Origin: Alphaproteobacteria bacterium
GTDB lineage: Bacteria > Pseudomonadota > Alphaproteobacteria > RF32 > CAG-239
Length of the DNA: 50,336 nt
Direction: 5' to 3'
NCBI GenBank assembly: GCA_016288295.1
Contig: JAEEYV010000050.1
Coordinates: forward strand, 1 to 50,336
Shown: in pieces, positions 24,719 through 33,919 of the stretch
How the letters are laid out: each line of letters starts with the position of its first letter
How positions within the stretch are numbered: the first letter of the stretch is position 1
Notes under the pieces: model-generated
The model's database searches: none
What the model was told of the DNA's origin: nothing
What the model saw: only the letters and a program-made list of their open reading frames with translations
Made by a program: the position numbers and the translations under genes

Positions 24719-25651
24719 ATGAAACTATCTGAAATATTACGCTTTTTGACTTTGTCCGGGGTTATTATGTCAGTTGTTGCGTGCGGAAGTTCTTCGCCAG
24801 ATATTACAGATCCTCCGCAAAAACAGGCTGCAGCCATCTTGAACCAGGGCGGTGTTTATAAAGTCGGCAATCCATATAAGATTTTGGGACGTTGGTACTA
24901 TCCTAAAGAAGATTATAATTATAAGGAAGAAGGAACAGCTTCGTGGTATGGACCGGATTTTCACTCAAAACGTACGGCTAATGGTGAAAAATATGATATG
25001 CACAGCCTTACAGCGGCACATCGTACTTTGCCATTGCCATCAATAGTCAGAGTTACGAATCTGGAAAATGGACGCTCATTGGTTGTAAGGGTTAATGACC
25101 GCGGACCATATGCAAGGAATCGTATTATTGATGTGTCTAAAAAAGTAGCACAATTGTTAGGATTTTTAGAACAGGGTACAGCCAAAGTTAGGGTTGAGGT
25201 GCTTGAAAAAGAAAGTAAGAATCTGAAAGCTGCTTTGACCGGAAGTCCAATGTATGAAGATATTAGTGCGGCACCGGTGGCAAAAATTGAAGCTACGAGA
25301 ATGGCTCCGCTTGAGGGAGCAGCAGTTGCCGCCTCTTATGATAAATTGAGCCCGAATTATAATTATGAACCTAATGATAACTCAGATGTTCCGGCTTTGA
25401 TACAAAATGAAGTCGTCGGGGAAGGCGGGTTCTTTGTACAAGCCGGGGCTTTTACTGATGTTGATGCTGCCGAATCGTTGAAAAAAAGATTGAGCTCGTT
25501 CGGGCCGACTTCGGTTTCGGTGGCAAAAATTAATGGTCAGATGTTTTATAGGGTAAGAGTGGGACCCTATAGTGGTCAAAAACAAGCCGTAGACATGTTG
25601 TCAAGGGTTAGAGATTTTGGTATACAAACCGCTCATATTGTTGAAAATTAG
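24719..25651 (+). CDS. rlpA: Septal ring lytic transglycosylase RlpA family, with SPOR domain
   Basis: Cell-wall enzyme that cuts naked (stem-peptide-free) glycan strands during division. 310 residues. A lipoprotein signal has lipobox VVAC near residue 22. A double-psi beta-barrel at roughly 65-155 carries GTASWYGPDFHSKRTANGEKYD and VRVNDRGPYARNRIIDVS with the catalytic-site Asp-Arg-Gly-Pro. A C-terminal SPOR domain (GFFVQAGAFTDVDAAESL to FGIQTAHIV) binds denuded septal peptidoglycan. The gene is 9 bp from dacA, an order (rlpA-dacA-tmk-holB) common in alphaproteobacteria. Confidence 0.95.
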   Translation: MKLSEILRFLTLSGVIMSVVACGSSSPDITDPPQKQAAAILNQGGVYKVGNPYKILGRWYYPKEDYNYKEEGTASWYGPDFHSKRTANGEKYDMHSLTAAHRTLPLPSIVRVTNLENGRSLVVRVNDRGPYARNRIIDVSKKVAQLLGFLEQGTAKVRVEVLEKESKNLKAALTGSPMYEDISAAPVAKIEATRMAPLEGAAVAASYDKLSPNYNYEPNDNSDVPALIQNEVVGEGGFFVQAGAFTDVDAAESLKKRLSSFGPTSVSVAKINGQMFYRVRVGPYSGQKQAVDMLSRVRDFGIQTAHIVEN

Positions 25652-25660
25652 AGGTAGAAA

Positions 25661-26800
25661 ATGAAATTTTATACGTTGTTATCGGTTGTCGCTGTTGCTA
25701 CGGCTTTGTCTGCACAAGCAAATGCTATTGAAACCAAAGCTAAAAATGTATTGATCATGGATTATGATACCGGAGAGTATTTGTATGAAAAAGATGCTTA
25801 TACTCCGGTGGCTCCGGCCTCAATGAGTAAATTGATGACGGTTTATTTGTTGTTTGAAAAAATTAAAAGCGGTGGTTTGTCTTTGGAAGATACATTTACA
25901 GTAAGCGAAAATGCTTGGCGTAAAGGTGGTTCGGCAAGTGGTGGCTCGACAATGTTTTTACCGTTGGGGGCAAGTGTTACAGTTGAAGATTTGATTAAAG
26001 GCATTTTAATTCAGTCTGGCAATGATGCTTGTATTGTGGTTGCTGAAAATATGGCTGGTTCGGAAGAAGATTTTGCGGATTTAATGAACAAAAAAGCCGA
26101 GGAATTGGGATTAAAAAATTCTCATTTTGAAAACTCAACCGGTTTGCCTTCGCCGGATCATAAAATGTCAGTAGAGGATTTGGCAAAATTGGCCAGAGCA
26201 ATTATTCATGATTTTCCGGAGTTTTATCCTATTTTTTCTCAAAAGACATTTACCTATCATAATATTTTGCAAGGGAATCGTAATCCGTTATTGTATAGTA
26301 TGCCGGAAGCTGATGGACTTAAGACAGGACATACTGATGAAGCGGGCTTTTGTTTGACAGCATCAGCAAAACGCGGAGATAGACGTGTTATTAGCGTAAT
26401 GAGCGGAATGAGCTCAAACAAAGAGCGTTCGGAAGAAGCTGAAAAAATGATGAACTGGGCTTTTCGTGAGTTTGATAATTATAGAGCATTTAAGCAATAT
26501 GAAAGAGTTGTTTCGGCTCCGGTTTATATGGGGGTTGATAAAACAATTGATTTGGTTGCCGGTGAAGATGTTCTTGTAACTCTGCCTAAGGCCGAGGCTA
26601 AAGGGGCTAAGATGACGGCAATTTACAAAAAGCCGATCAAAGCTCCGATTGAACAAGGACAAAAACTCGGTGAGGTGCGTTTGGAAATCGAGGGGCATGA
26701 ACCCAAAATGATTCCGTTGTATGCTGATCATAGTGTTGCCAAATTGGGATTTTTCGGAAGAATTAAGAGCAATATTACATACGCTTTGTTTGGAGAGTAG
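25661..26800 (+). CDS. dacA: D-alanyl-D-alanine carboxypeptidase (PBP5/6, DacA/DacC-like)
   Basis: Periplasmic serine carboxypeptidase that trims the terminal D-Ala from peptidoglycan pentapeptides. 379 residues with signal peptide ending ANA. The catalytic triad motifs are intact: Ser54-M-S-Lys57, SGND, and KTGHTDEAG. The PBP5-associated C-terminal beta domain follows, and the chain ends with an amphipathic helix (KLGFFGRIKSNITYALF), the membrane anchor of this family. GAGGTAG serves as ribosome binding site. Two bases separate it from tmk. Confidence 0.96.
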   Translation: MKFYTLLSVVAVATALSAQANAIETKAKNVLIMDYDTGEYLYEKDAYTPVAPASMSKLMTVYLLFEKIKSGGLSLEDTFTVSENAWRKGGSASGGSTMFLPLGASVTVEDLIKGILIQSGNDACIVVAENMAGSEEDFADLMNKKAEELGLKNSHFENSTGLPSPDHKMSVEDLAKLARAIIHDFPEFYPIFSQKTFTYHNILQGNRNPLLYSMPEADGLKTGHTDEAGFCLTASAKRGDRRVISVMSGMSSNKERSEEAEKMMNWAFREFDNYRAFKQYERVVSAPVYMGVDKTIDLVAGEDVLVTLPKAEAKGAKMTAIYKKPIKAPIEQGQKLGEVRLEIEGHEPKMIPLYADHSVAKLGFFGRIKSNITYALFGE

Positions 26801-26802
26801 CT

Positions 26803-27441
26803 ATGTCCGGGCGTTTTATTACCTTCGAAGGCGGTGAGGGAACCGGTAAAAGTACACAAGTAAAATTGTTGGCTGAATATCTAAAAGCTAATGGCATCGA
26901 TGTTGTATTAACTAAAGAGCCGGGGGGAACGCCTATTGGTCAAGAGTTGCGTGCTATGCTGTGTACCGGTGATAAAGATAAGTTTGATGCAGTAGCAGAG
27001 GCTTTGCTGTATTATGCGGACAGGCGTATACATATGCAACAGAAAGTGCTACCGGCGTTAGCAAAAGGTAGTTGGGTGATTAGTGATCGTTTTGCTGATT
27101 CAACAATGGCATATCAGTATTATGGTTACAATAAAAGAGTGCCTAAGCAAATGTTGGAAGAGCTTTATAAAATGACGGTCGGTGATTTTTATCCGGATTT
27201 GACGGTTATTTTAGATATTGATCCGGAAATCGGCTTGGCTCGCTCAATAGCTCAAAACAGTACGTATGTTGTACAAGAAACAAGGCATGAAAGTCGCGAG
27301 ATGGAGTTTCATCATAATTTGAGAGCAGGTTTTTTGGAAATTGCAAAAACAGCAGACAGGTATGCTGTTATTGATGCTAATAAGACCATTGAAAGTTTGC
27401 ATGATGAAATTGTAAAGCTAGTTAGGGAAAGGTTGTTGTAA
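26803..27441 (+). CDS. tmk: Thymidylate kinase
   Basis: Phosphorylates dTMP to dTDP with ATP, an essential step toward dTTP in the cytoplasm. 212 residues, typical length. The P-loop is EGGEGTGKST (Lys16), the dTMP-binding site has KEPGGTPIGQELR and DRFADSTMAYQ, and the lid region is around TRHESREMEFH. The stop shares TAATG with holB. The order tmk-holB recurs in many bacteria and ties dTTP supply to the replication clamp loader. Confidence 0.97.
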   Translation: MSGRFITFEGGEGTGKSTQVKLLAEYLKANGIDVVLTKEPGGTPIGQELRAMLCTGDKDKFDAVAEALLYYADRRIHMQQKVLPALAKGSWVISDRFADSTMAYQYYGYNKRVPKQMLEELYKMTVGDFYPDLTVILDIDPEIGLARSIAQNSTYVVQETRHESREMEFHHNLRAGFLEIAKTADRYAVIDANKTIESLHDEIVKLVRERLL

Positions 27442-28481
27442 TGTCGGGGGATGATGTTGTTACTCCACAAAATAATTTTTTTCTGCTAGGGCAAGAAGAA
27501 GCAGAAAAGGTGGTTTTAGACAGTTACAACAATCATACATTGCATAATTCGTGGTTGATTTCTGGCGAAAAAGGAATTGGTAAAGCAACGTTTGCCTATA
27601 AATTTGCAAGATTTTTGTTGGATCCAAAACGAAGTAATAAGACCTTAAACACCAGTCCTGACAGCCAATCGAATCGTTTAATAAGCAGTAATTCGCATCC
27701 TGATTTGAAGGTTGTTGAACGTGACTATATTGAGACCGATCGTAAAAAAGTTTTGAAGGCAATTAAAGACGGCGAAGCAATGAGTGAAAGCGAATTGCAG
27801 AACCTGAAAAAGTCAGCATTTATTCGAATTGATGATGTGCGTACGATTAATGAGTTTATGGCTAAAAAATCGTCACAAGACGGTTGGCGTGTTGTGATTG
27901 TGGACAGTATTGATGATATGAATGCGGCAGCAGCAAATGCGCTGTTAAAAATTTTGGAAGAACCCCCGGCAAAAAGTATTATTATGTTAATCAGTCATAA
28001 TGTCGGAAAATTGCTACCGACAATAAAATCTCGTTGTTCAAAGTTGGTATTACGTCCTTTAGATGAAAATAATTTAGTATGTTTGTTGCGAAGATATCGT
28101 CCCGATTTGGAAGAAAAGGAAATTAAGGGAATAGCGCATATTGCTTCAGGTAGTATCGGAAAAGCTTTAGCATACGCTGATGGTGGGGCCTTGAGTATGT
28201 ATGATGGTTTGCAAAAAATTGTTTTTTCCGGTATAAATTTTAGGCTTGCGGATTTGCTCGATTGGGTAAATGAAGCTGTTTCATCTGAAGAAAATTATAA
28301 TCTTGCGCAGGAGTTGATTTTGAAATTTTATTCGGATAATATTGTAAGCAGTCGTGATGTGGAGGAAACAGCTCAATCATGGGAAAATGCTATTAAGAAT
28401 TTTAGACTGACAAATAGTTTGAATATGGATAAAAAGCAAGCATTGATCAATATTGTAAGCCAGTTGTGTAAGATAAATTGA
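27441..28481 (+). CDS. holB: DNA polymerase III subunit delta'
   Basis: Clamp-loader subunit that helps load the sliding clamp. 346 residues. The N-terminal AAA+ domain has the P-loop-like GEKGIGKATF, the Walker-B-like VVIVDSIDDMNAAAANALLKILEEPP and the sensor/SRC stretch TIKSRCSKL. The zinc-binding cysteines of the E. coli protein are not seen, as in many alphaproteobacterial copies. A C-terminal helical domain follows. It is coupled to tmk by TAATG and followed 8 bp later by tatD; metG, often placed here in related genomes, is absent. Confidence 0.93.
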   Translation: MSGDDVVTPQNNFFLLGQEEAEKVVLDSYNNHTLHNSWLISGEKGIGKATFAYKFARFLLDPKRSNKTLNTSPDSQSNRLISSNSHPDLKVVERDYIETDRKKVLKAIKDGEAMSESELQNLKKSAFIRIDDVRTINEFMAKKSSQDGWRVVIVDSIDDMNAAAANALLKILEEPPAKSIIMLISHNVGKLLPTIKSRCSKLVLRPLDENNLVCLLRRYRPDLEEKEIKGIAHIASGSIGKALAYADGGALSMYDGLQKIVFSGINFRLADLLDWVNEAVSSEENYNLAQELILKFYSDNIVSSRDVEETAQSWENAIKNFRLTNSLNMDKKQALINIVSQLCKIN

Positions 28482-28489
28482 GGTAAAAT

Positions 28490-29284
28490 ATGTTAGTAGA
28501 CAGTCATTGCCACATTGATTTTAATGATTTTGAAGAAGATATTGAAGAAATAATTCAACGTATGAAAGAAAGCGGTGTTACAGCGGCTCTTAATGCAGGT
28601 AACGGGTTGGAAGATTTTAAAAATCAGTTGAATTTGTCAGAAAAATATCCGTTTATTTATACAGCTGTTGGTGTACATCCGCATAATGCCGATGAATATC
28701 CTGATATTACGGCTGCAGATTTGATTGCGGAAACACATCATAAAAAAGTAGTGGGAATCGGTGAGTGCGGTTTGGATTATTATTATGATTATAGTGCAAA
28801 AGATAATCAGATAAGGTTATTTAAGGAACATGTAAAAGCTGCACAGGAAACAGGATTGCCGTTAATTATTCATACACGCAGTGCTGACGAGGATACAATA
28901 ACGATATTGGATGAAATGTATAAGCAAAAGCCGTTCAGCGGTGAAATTCATTGTTTTTCATCATCAAAGGAGTTGGCCGATTTTGCGTTGTCTATAGGTT
29001 TTTATATTTCAGCTTCAGGAATCATTACTTTTAATAAAAGTGGTGATTTGAGAGATATTTTTGCAACAATTCCGAATGAGAGATTATTGGTAGAAACAGA
29101 TTCACCATTTTTGGCCCCCATTCCGTTACGCGGACATCGTAATGAGCCGGCAAATGTGAAATATGTGGCTGAAAAATTGGCACAGATAAAAGATATGTCA
29201 TTTGAAGATATTGCAGAATTGACATCTCATAATTTTTATAAGTTATTTAGAAAAGCGAGTGATAAGGGGAGGTATAACTATTAA
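28490..29284 (+). CDS. tatD: TatD family metal-dependent hydrolase (DNase)
   Basis: 264-residue TIM-barrel hydrolase; relatives are metal-dependent 3'-5' exonucleases acting on DNA and RNA. Metal ligands in order: DSHCHIDF (His6-x-His8), GVHPHN, GIGECGLDYYYD (Glu), LIIHTRSADE, GEIHCFS and ETDSPFLAP (Asp). Cytoplasmic. The stop overlaps the next start by TAATG, so it is co-translated with the MBL hydrolase. Substrates in vivo are not certain for this copy. Confidence 0.95.
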   Translation: MLVDSHCHIDFNDFEEDIEEIIQRMKESGVTAALNAGNGLEDFKNQLNLSEKYPFIYTAVGVHPHNADEYPDITAADLIAETHHKKVVGIGECGLDYYYDYSAKDNQIRLFKEHVKAAQETGLPLIIHTRSADEDTITILDEMYKQKPFSGEIHCFSSSKELADFALSIGFYISASGIITFNKSGDLRDIFATIPNERLLVETDSPFLAPIPLRGHRNEPANVKYVAEKLAQIKDMSFEDIAELTSHNFYKLFRKASDKGRYNY

Positions 29285-30072
29285 TGTATAGGGTAATTAT
29301 TTTAGGAAGCGGTGCCGCTCCCGGCGTTCCGGCGATTGCCATGGGGTGGGGAAGATGTAATCCGGAAAATCCTAAAAACTTTCGCACTCGCACAACGACT
29401 TATTTGGAATATAATGATACAAGAATAATGGTCGATACGTCGCCTGATTTGCGCGGACAAATGTTGCAAAACGGTATTGCAGCATTGGATGCGGTTTTGT
29501 ATACACATTCTCATGCAGATCATTTGCATGGGATTGATGATTTACGAGAAATAAATCGCATTAATAATGCAAGTTTGAATGTTTATGCAAGTGCGGATAC
29601 CGTACGAGTTATTAAACAAAGGTTTCCGTATTTGGTGGCAAGTCCGGAGCGAGCCAATAATGTTTCAATGCAACCCAGCCTAGTAGCAAATGAGTTGGAG
29701 TATTATAAGCCGTTTTATGTTAAGGATTTGAAAATTGTTCCAATACGTCTTTTGGGGCATGCTATACCATCGACGGGATATATTTTTAATGATGGTGATA
29801 TTGTTTATATTGCTGACTATCGTAAAATAGAGGATAGAGTTTTTGATTTTATCAAAAAAGAAGTACAATTGGCAATTTTTCCGATGACAACAATGGAGGG
29901 GTCGGAATTTCATGCCAGTTTAGAGGAAATTTTACAAGATGTTAAAAAATTAGGGTGTAAACAAGTGGTAATTAATCATATGGCGGCGGAGTGTGATTAT
30001 GACGAAGTGAGAAAAAATACTCCTCAAAATGTTGAACCGGCGTATGATAATATGGTTATTAGGATTGAATAG
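29284..30072 (+). CDS. MBL-fold metallohydrolase (PhnP-like)
   Basis: 262 residues of the metallo-beta-lactamase fold, close to the PhnP-type phosphodiesterase/hydrolase group often placed beside tatD. The N-terminal GSGAAPGVPAIAMGWGRCNPENPKNFR is characteristic, and the metal motif YTHSHADHLHGIDDLR gives the H-x-H-x-D-H set. Further ligands are seen at LLGHAIPSTGY, YIADYRK and VVINHMAAE. Cytoplasmic hydrolase; the true substrate (cyclic phosphate or nucleotide) cannot be read from the sequence. Confidence 0.92.
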   Translation: MYRVIILGSGAAPGVPAIAMGWGRCNPENPKNFRTRTTTYLEYNDTRIMVDTSPDLRGQMLQNGIAALDAVLYTHSHADHLHGIDDLREINRINNASLNVYASADTVRVIKQRFPYLVASPERANNVSMQPSLVANELEYYKPFYVKDLKIVPIRLLGHAIPSTGYIFNDGDIVYIADYRKIEDRVFDFIKKEVQLAIFPMTTMEGSEFHASLEEILQDVKKLGCKQVVINHMAAECDYDEVRKNTPQNVEPAYDNMVIRIE

Positions 30073-30080
30073 AGGAAAAA

Positions 30081-30929
30081 ATGCTTTGTATTTATCACAT
30101 TGCCGATCATGACGGAAAAGGTTCGGGAGCCGTTATTAAAAGTGTTTATCCCGAGACTGAACTGTTGGGGCTTAATCATGATATGAAAATTCCGTTTGAT
30201 GAGATTGCCAAGCATGATACAATATTTGTCTGCGATTTTGCATTGCCACTTGATTTTATGTTTGAGTTAAGTGAAGCAAAAGATTTTACGTGGATTGATC
30301 ATCACGCTTCAGTAATTGAACAATATGATGCTGCAATTGCCAAAGGTAAGAAGCCAATTAAAGGTTTGAGAAAAGTTGGTCAGGCAGCAATAGAACTATG
30401 TTGGCAATATTTTTATCCTAATAAGCCGGTGCCGCTAGGCGTACAATTGTTGGCAAAAAATGATTTGTTTGATTTGAGTGATCCGAGGGTACGTCCGTTT
30501 GAATATGCAATGCAATCAATGGGAGTAAATAACCCAGCTGATAAAATATGGCAGGATTTGTTTGCTGAAAAAATTGATGTTGAAAAAATGGTCGCGGAAG
30601 GAAAAAGAATATTGGAATGGATAAATGTTCGTAATTATCGTCTGTTGAGGGGAATGGCATTTGAGGCTGAATTTGATGGCTTAAAATGTATTTGTGCAAA
30701 TATGGCTCAGGGATATTCTTCTTTTTATGATTCCTTACCGAATCGCGATAAATATGATGTTATGATTAATTTTTATATGAATAAAAATCGTAAGTGGAAT
30801 TTGTCCTTTTATTCAGCAAAGCCAAATGTTGATGTGTCAAAATTGGCAGCAAAATTCGGCGGAGGCGGACATAGGGGGGCAGCTGGGGCATCGGCATTAG
30901 ATGAGTTACCGGCATTTATGTTACAATAA
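30081..30929 (+). CDS. DHH/DHHA1 family phosphoesterase
   Basis: 282 residues. The DHH superfamily hydrolyses phosphoester bonds in nanoRNA, pApA or similar small substrates with divalent metal. Motifs: IADHDGKGSGA near the N-terminus, VCDFAL, the signature IDHHAS near residue 75, and a DHHA1-type C-terminus with GGGGHRGAAGASA. The SD GAGG precedes ATG 30081. It sits in the tatD-MBL-DHH run, 8 bp after the MBL gene. It is shorter than classical NrnA or RecJ, so the substrate is open. Confidence 0.9.
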   Translation: MLCIYHIADHDGKGSGAVIKSVYPETELLGLNHDMKIPFDEIAKHDTIFVCDFALPLDFMFELSEAKDFTWIDHHASVIEQYDAAIAKGKKPIKGLRKVGQAAIELCWQYFYPNKPVPLGVQLLAKNDLFDLSDPRVRPFEYAMQSMGVNNPADKIWQDLFAEKIDVEKMVAEGKRILEWINVRNYRLLRGMAFEAEFDGLKCICANMAQGYSSFYDSLPNRDKYDVMINFYMNKNRKWNLSFYSAKPNVDVSKLAAKFGGGGHRGAAGASALDELPAFMLQ

Positions 30930-30985
30930 AGATTTTGCTTGAATTGGAAATAATTAATATGTAGCCTGTGAGAGGGAGAAAAGAT

Positions 30986-31825
30986 ATGGCAAGAAAAAGA
31001 AAAAATAAAGATGATGATATAAGACATATTTCTGGATTGCCGGGGCTTATAAATAAAATTGTGATGTTTATAACGTTTCCGTTTAGAAAGCCAATAAAAT
31101 TTTTGTTAAGCATATTGTTGCTGTGTGCTTTTATTTTTATTATTCCTATTTTGTTAGGGGTTAAGCCGACAGACGTTTGTGATTGGTATATTCAATTGAT
31201 TAAGGGGGCTAAACAGCAGGAAGAAACGGTTGTGGTATATGTTCCGAAAAAGGGAACTGATTTTTTGGAACCAGATGAGAATGTTTCTTATAAAGTTAAG
31301 CGTCAAGTGTTTATGGAAGAAAATGATGACGAGCATAGAAGTGTTGATGTATTGAAAGAATCTGCGGCTGATGTTGTTGATATTAAGGACGTTAATTTTG
31401 AAGATACTGTGGCTCCAACTGTTGTTGAGGGGGAAGCTAATAACGATGTAATCAAAAATCAAAATGTGGCTGAAAATGCCAGAGATGATGGTTATATAGT
31501 TTATTATGGCAGATATTCGAGCCTTGATTATGTTCAAAATCCGATAAATATTGAAGGAGCTGCCAAAGTTCATAATGTGAATGAGTTATCAATTGATGAT
31601 ACTTACATGTTTTTGTATGGTATTTATTCTAATCCTTTGACGGAAAAAGGAGTAAGAGGTAGAGAGTTCTTAAAAGAACTGGTTAAAGATAATAATGTTC
31701 ATTGTAAGATTTTGGCGTATACAAAAAGTGATAAAATTGCTACGGCGGTTTGCTATGTCGGAGAAGATGAAATTAATAAACTGTTAGTGGACAAGGGGTA
31801 TTCAACCAAAGTTGAAGCCAAATAA
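30986..31825 (+). CDS. Membrane-anchored protein with degenerate SNase-like C-terminal domain
   Basis: 279 residues. A very basic cytoplasmic start (MARKRKNKDDD), a membrane helix near residues 40-58 (FLLSILLLCAFIFIIPILL), an acidic low-complexity linker to about residue 170, then a C-terminal domain. The C-terminal part (YMFLYGIYSNPLTEKGVRGREFLKELV and IATAVCYVGEDEINKLLVDKGYS) resembles the staphylococcal nuclease fold, where L-x-GI and A-x-CYV-x-G-x-DIN recur. The usual Arg/Glu catalytic pair is not convincing, so it may be inactive. ATG 30986 has GGGAG upstream; the GTG 18 bases earlier is unlikely. Family assignment is inference. Confidence 0.68.
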   Translation: MARKRKNKDDDIRHISGLPGLINKIVMFITFPFRKPIKFLLSILLLCAFIFIIPILLGVKPTDVCDWYIQLIKGAKQQEETVVVYVPKKGTDFLEPDENVSYKVKRQVFMEENDDEHRSVDVLKESAADVVDIKDVNFEDTVAPTVVEGEANNDVIKNQNVAENARDDGYIVYYGRYSSLDYVQNPINIEGAAKVHNVNELSIDDTYMFLYGIYSNPLTEKGVRGREFLKELVKDNNVHCKILAYTKSDKIATAVCYVGEDEINKLLVDKGYSTKVEAK

Positions 31826-31845
31826 TCTAAAGGCGGAATGGCAAT

Positions 31846-33291
31846 ATGTGGCAACTGGTTTTAATGATTAACGGATATTTTATAAGCGTTGTTGGTTGCG
31901 CTATGTTTGCTGTTGCCGGTTATGATATGTATATAAATTCATCAACTTGGTCATTGTTTTTAAATTCAGCTTTGTTGACTATGTTTATTGGGCTTTCGCT
32001 GTTTTTATCTAACAGAACTTTGGCAAACAGCATAAGTATGCGACAAGGATATTTGCTTACAACAACAAGCTGGGTTAGTATCGGCTTGTTATCGACATTG
32101 CCGTTTATGTTGTATGGATGTACAAGTAATTTTCACGATGCTTTCTTTGAAGCAATATCGGGAGTTACAGGTACCGGAGCGACAATATTTGCAGATGTTG
32201 AAAGTTTGCCCAAACCGATTTTGCTGTGGCGTTCGGTGCTTAATATGATAGGCGGTATCGGGGTGGTAATTTTTGCCTCGGCATTGTTACCCTTTTTGGG
32301 AATTGGCGGAATGCAAATTTTTCAGCGTGAGAATTCCGATATTAATGATAAATTTATGCCAAAATTTCGCTATATTGCTAAAAGAATTATTTTGGTTTAT
32401 GTCTTTTTCCTATTGTGTTGCATAGGTTGTTTATATTTTGCAGGTATGGATTTATTTGATGCCGTAAATCACGGATTTTCTACCGTAGCAACGGGAGGTT
32501 TTTCAACTAAAAATACTTCAATTGGGTATTATGATAGTGCGTTGATTGAAAGTATAGTGATTTTATTTATGCTGTTGTCGGCGTTGCCTATGACTTTTTT
32601 TGTAATGTTATTGCAAAATAAGTTTCGTCACTCATTGAGAACCATACAAGTTGTTGCATTCTTGAAGATAGTATTTTGGAGTGTGTTGGCGATGACATTG
32701 TGGCTTCGTTTCAGCGGAGTGACTGATAGCCTGTTTAAATCATTGCGTTATGCAGCTTTTAATGTTGTTTCAATTATGACAACCACCGGTTTTTCATCAA
32801 CAGATTATTTGTCTTGGGGAGCATTTGCGGTTGCGGCTTTTACTGTAATAGGGTTGATAGGTGGATGTTCCGGTTCAACGACAGGATCAATAAAGGTATT
32901 TCGTTGGCAAGTTATAACGGCATTTTTGCGGCAGACGTTAGCTTTGGCAGTTTCTCCCAAACGTATGGTGCCACTTAAGATCAAGCAGTTTGTTTTAGGT
33001 AATGAAGTGGTTGTCTCAGTATTGGTCTTTACTACTTTGTTTCTTATGGTAGCAGCAATATTGATTTTAATGCTGACATTAAGTGGAGTTGATGTTTTTA
33101 CGGCTTTTGCGGCAGTTATGGGATGTATAACTAATGTCGGGCCAGGTGTAGCTGAAAGTATAGGTCCTAAAGGAAGTTTTGTGGCGTTTTCGCCTTTTGT
33201 TAAAGATATTTTAGCAATTGCGATGCTGTTAGGACGTCTTGAGATACTAACGATATTGGTAGTATTTACCCGCAGTTTTTGGAGAAGATAA
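31846..33291 (+). CDS. trkH: TrkH family potassium transporter
   Basis: Pore-forming subunit of a Trk/Ktr-type K+ uptake system in the inner membrane. 481 residues, four M1-P-M2 repeats. P-loop segments visible are EAISGVTGTGATIFADVESLPK, NHGFSTVATGGFSTKN, NVVSIMTTTGFSSTDY and AVMGCITNVGPGV; the central Gly residues match the selectivity filter. Arginines near CSGSTTGSIKVFRW in the third repeat fit the gating region. No TrkA-type cytoplasmic regulator lies next to it here. Confidence 0.95.
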   Translation: MWQLVLMINGYFISVVGCAMFAVAGYDMYINSSTWSLFLNSALLTMFIGLSLFLSNRTLANSISMRQGYLLTTTSWVSIGLLSTLPFMLYGCTSNFHDAFFEAISGVTGTGATIFADVESLPKPILLWRSVLNMIGGIGVVIFASALLPFLGIGGMQIFQRENSDINDKFMPKFRYIAKRIILVYVFFLLCCIGCLYFAGMDLFDAVNHGFSTVATGGFSTKNTSIGYYDSALIESIVILFMLLSALPMTFFVMLLQNKFRHSLRTIQVVAFLKIVFWSVLAMTLWLRFSGVTDSLFKSLRYAAFNVVSIMTTTGFSSTDYLSWGAFAVAAFTVIGLIGGCSGSTTGSIKVFRWQVITAFLRQTLALAVSPKRMVPLKIKQFVLGNEVVVSVLVFTTLFLMVAAILILMLTLSGVDVFTAFAAVMGCITNVGPGVAESIGPKGSFVAFSPFVKDILAIAMLLGRLEILTILVVFTRSFWRR

Positions 33292-33300
33292 AAGAACAAT

Positions 33301-33331
33301 AAAAATCCCGGCATTGCCGGGATTTTTATTG
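33301..33331. terminator. Bidirectional terminator between trkH and gcrA
   Basis: A perfect 12-bp stem (AAAAATCCCGGC with GCCGGGATTTTT) with a 3-nt loop, followed by ATT. It lies between convergent genes. Confidence 0.92.
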
Positions 33332-33337
33332 TGTTTA

Positions 33338-33919
33338 TCATTTTTTGCTATTGGGTTTTACGTAAGCCAAGGCGGCGTGTTCTTCGCAATATGTCTGTCC
33401 TACTTTGACCTTGCGTCCACAGAAATGAAAATTATCATCTTTAGGGTCTCCTAAAGGCCAACGGCAGGTATGATTATCAAGGTCAGTCAGCTTGGCATTG
33501 CCGTTGTAGTTTTTGGTGGGTTGAGAAGATTTAGGAATAAAAATTCGTTCAGGAACAAAAGATTCCCTTTCCCTGGTTTCCTTGGTCGTTTTTACTTCAG
33601 GAATTTCCTTTTTTGCCGATTGAACAGATGGTGTACTTTGTGTTTTTGTAGCCTTAACCTGTTGAGTAGCATGTTCAATAGTGGCAGTTATTTTTTTTTC
33701 AGTTTTTAATTTAGTTTTTTTTTCAGCCGCTGGTGTTGTACTTCCTTTTTCACCATCTTTCTTTTTGATGGGGGATGGGCGAGCATCAAGTTGCAAACGA
33801 TGAACTTTACCGACGATAGAGTTTTTTGAAACGCCCAAGCGTTTACCAATTTCTCCGGTGGTAAGCCCTTGTTTCCACATGATTCTTAAGTCTTCAACCA
33901 TTTTATCTGTCCAAGCCAT
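33338..33919 (-). CDS. gcrA: GcrA cell cycle regulator
   Basis: Alphaproteobacterial transcription regulator that binds sigma-70 RNA polymerase and acts at GANTC sites methylated by CcrM, timing division genes. 193 residues. The N-terminal HTH MAWTDKMVEDLRIMWKQGLTTGEIGKRLGVSKNSIVGKVHRL is the family signature in positions 1-42. A Lys/Thr-rich linker follows. The C-terminal zinc-type region is HTCRWPLGDPK, FCGRKVK and YCEEHAALAY. The gene is single; its presence is the strongest taxonomic marker in the window. Confidence 0.97.
   Translation of the reverse strand: MAWTDKMVEDLRIMWKQGLTTGEIGKRLGVSKNSIVGKVHRLQLDARPSPIKKKDGEKGSTTPAAEKKTKLKTEKKITATIEHATQQVKATKTQSTPSVQSAKKEIPEVKTTKETRERESFVPERIFIPKSSQPTKNYNGNAKLTDLDNHTCRWPLGDPKDDNFHFCGRKVKVGQTYCEEHAALAYVKPNSKK

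Noticed and set aside
32805-33341. A 178-residue minus-strand frame over the end of trkH
   Set aside because: It overlaps the conserved pore region of trkH and spans the terminator; no start signal is present.
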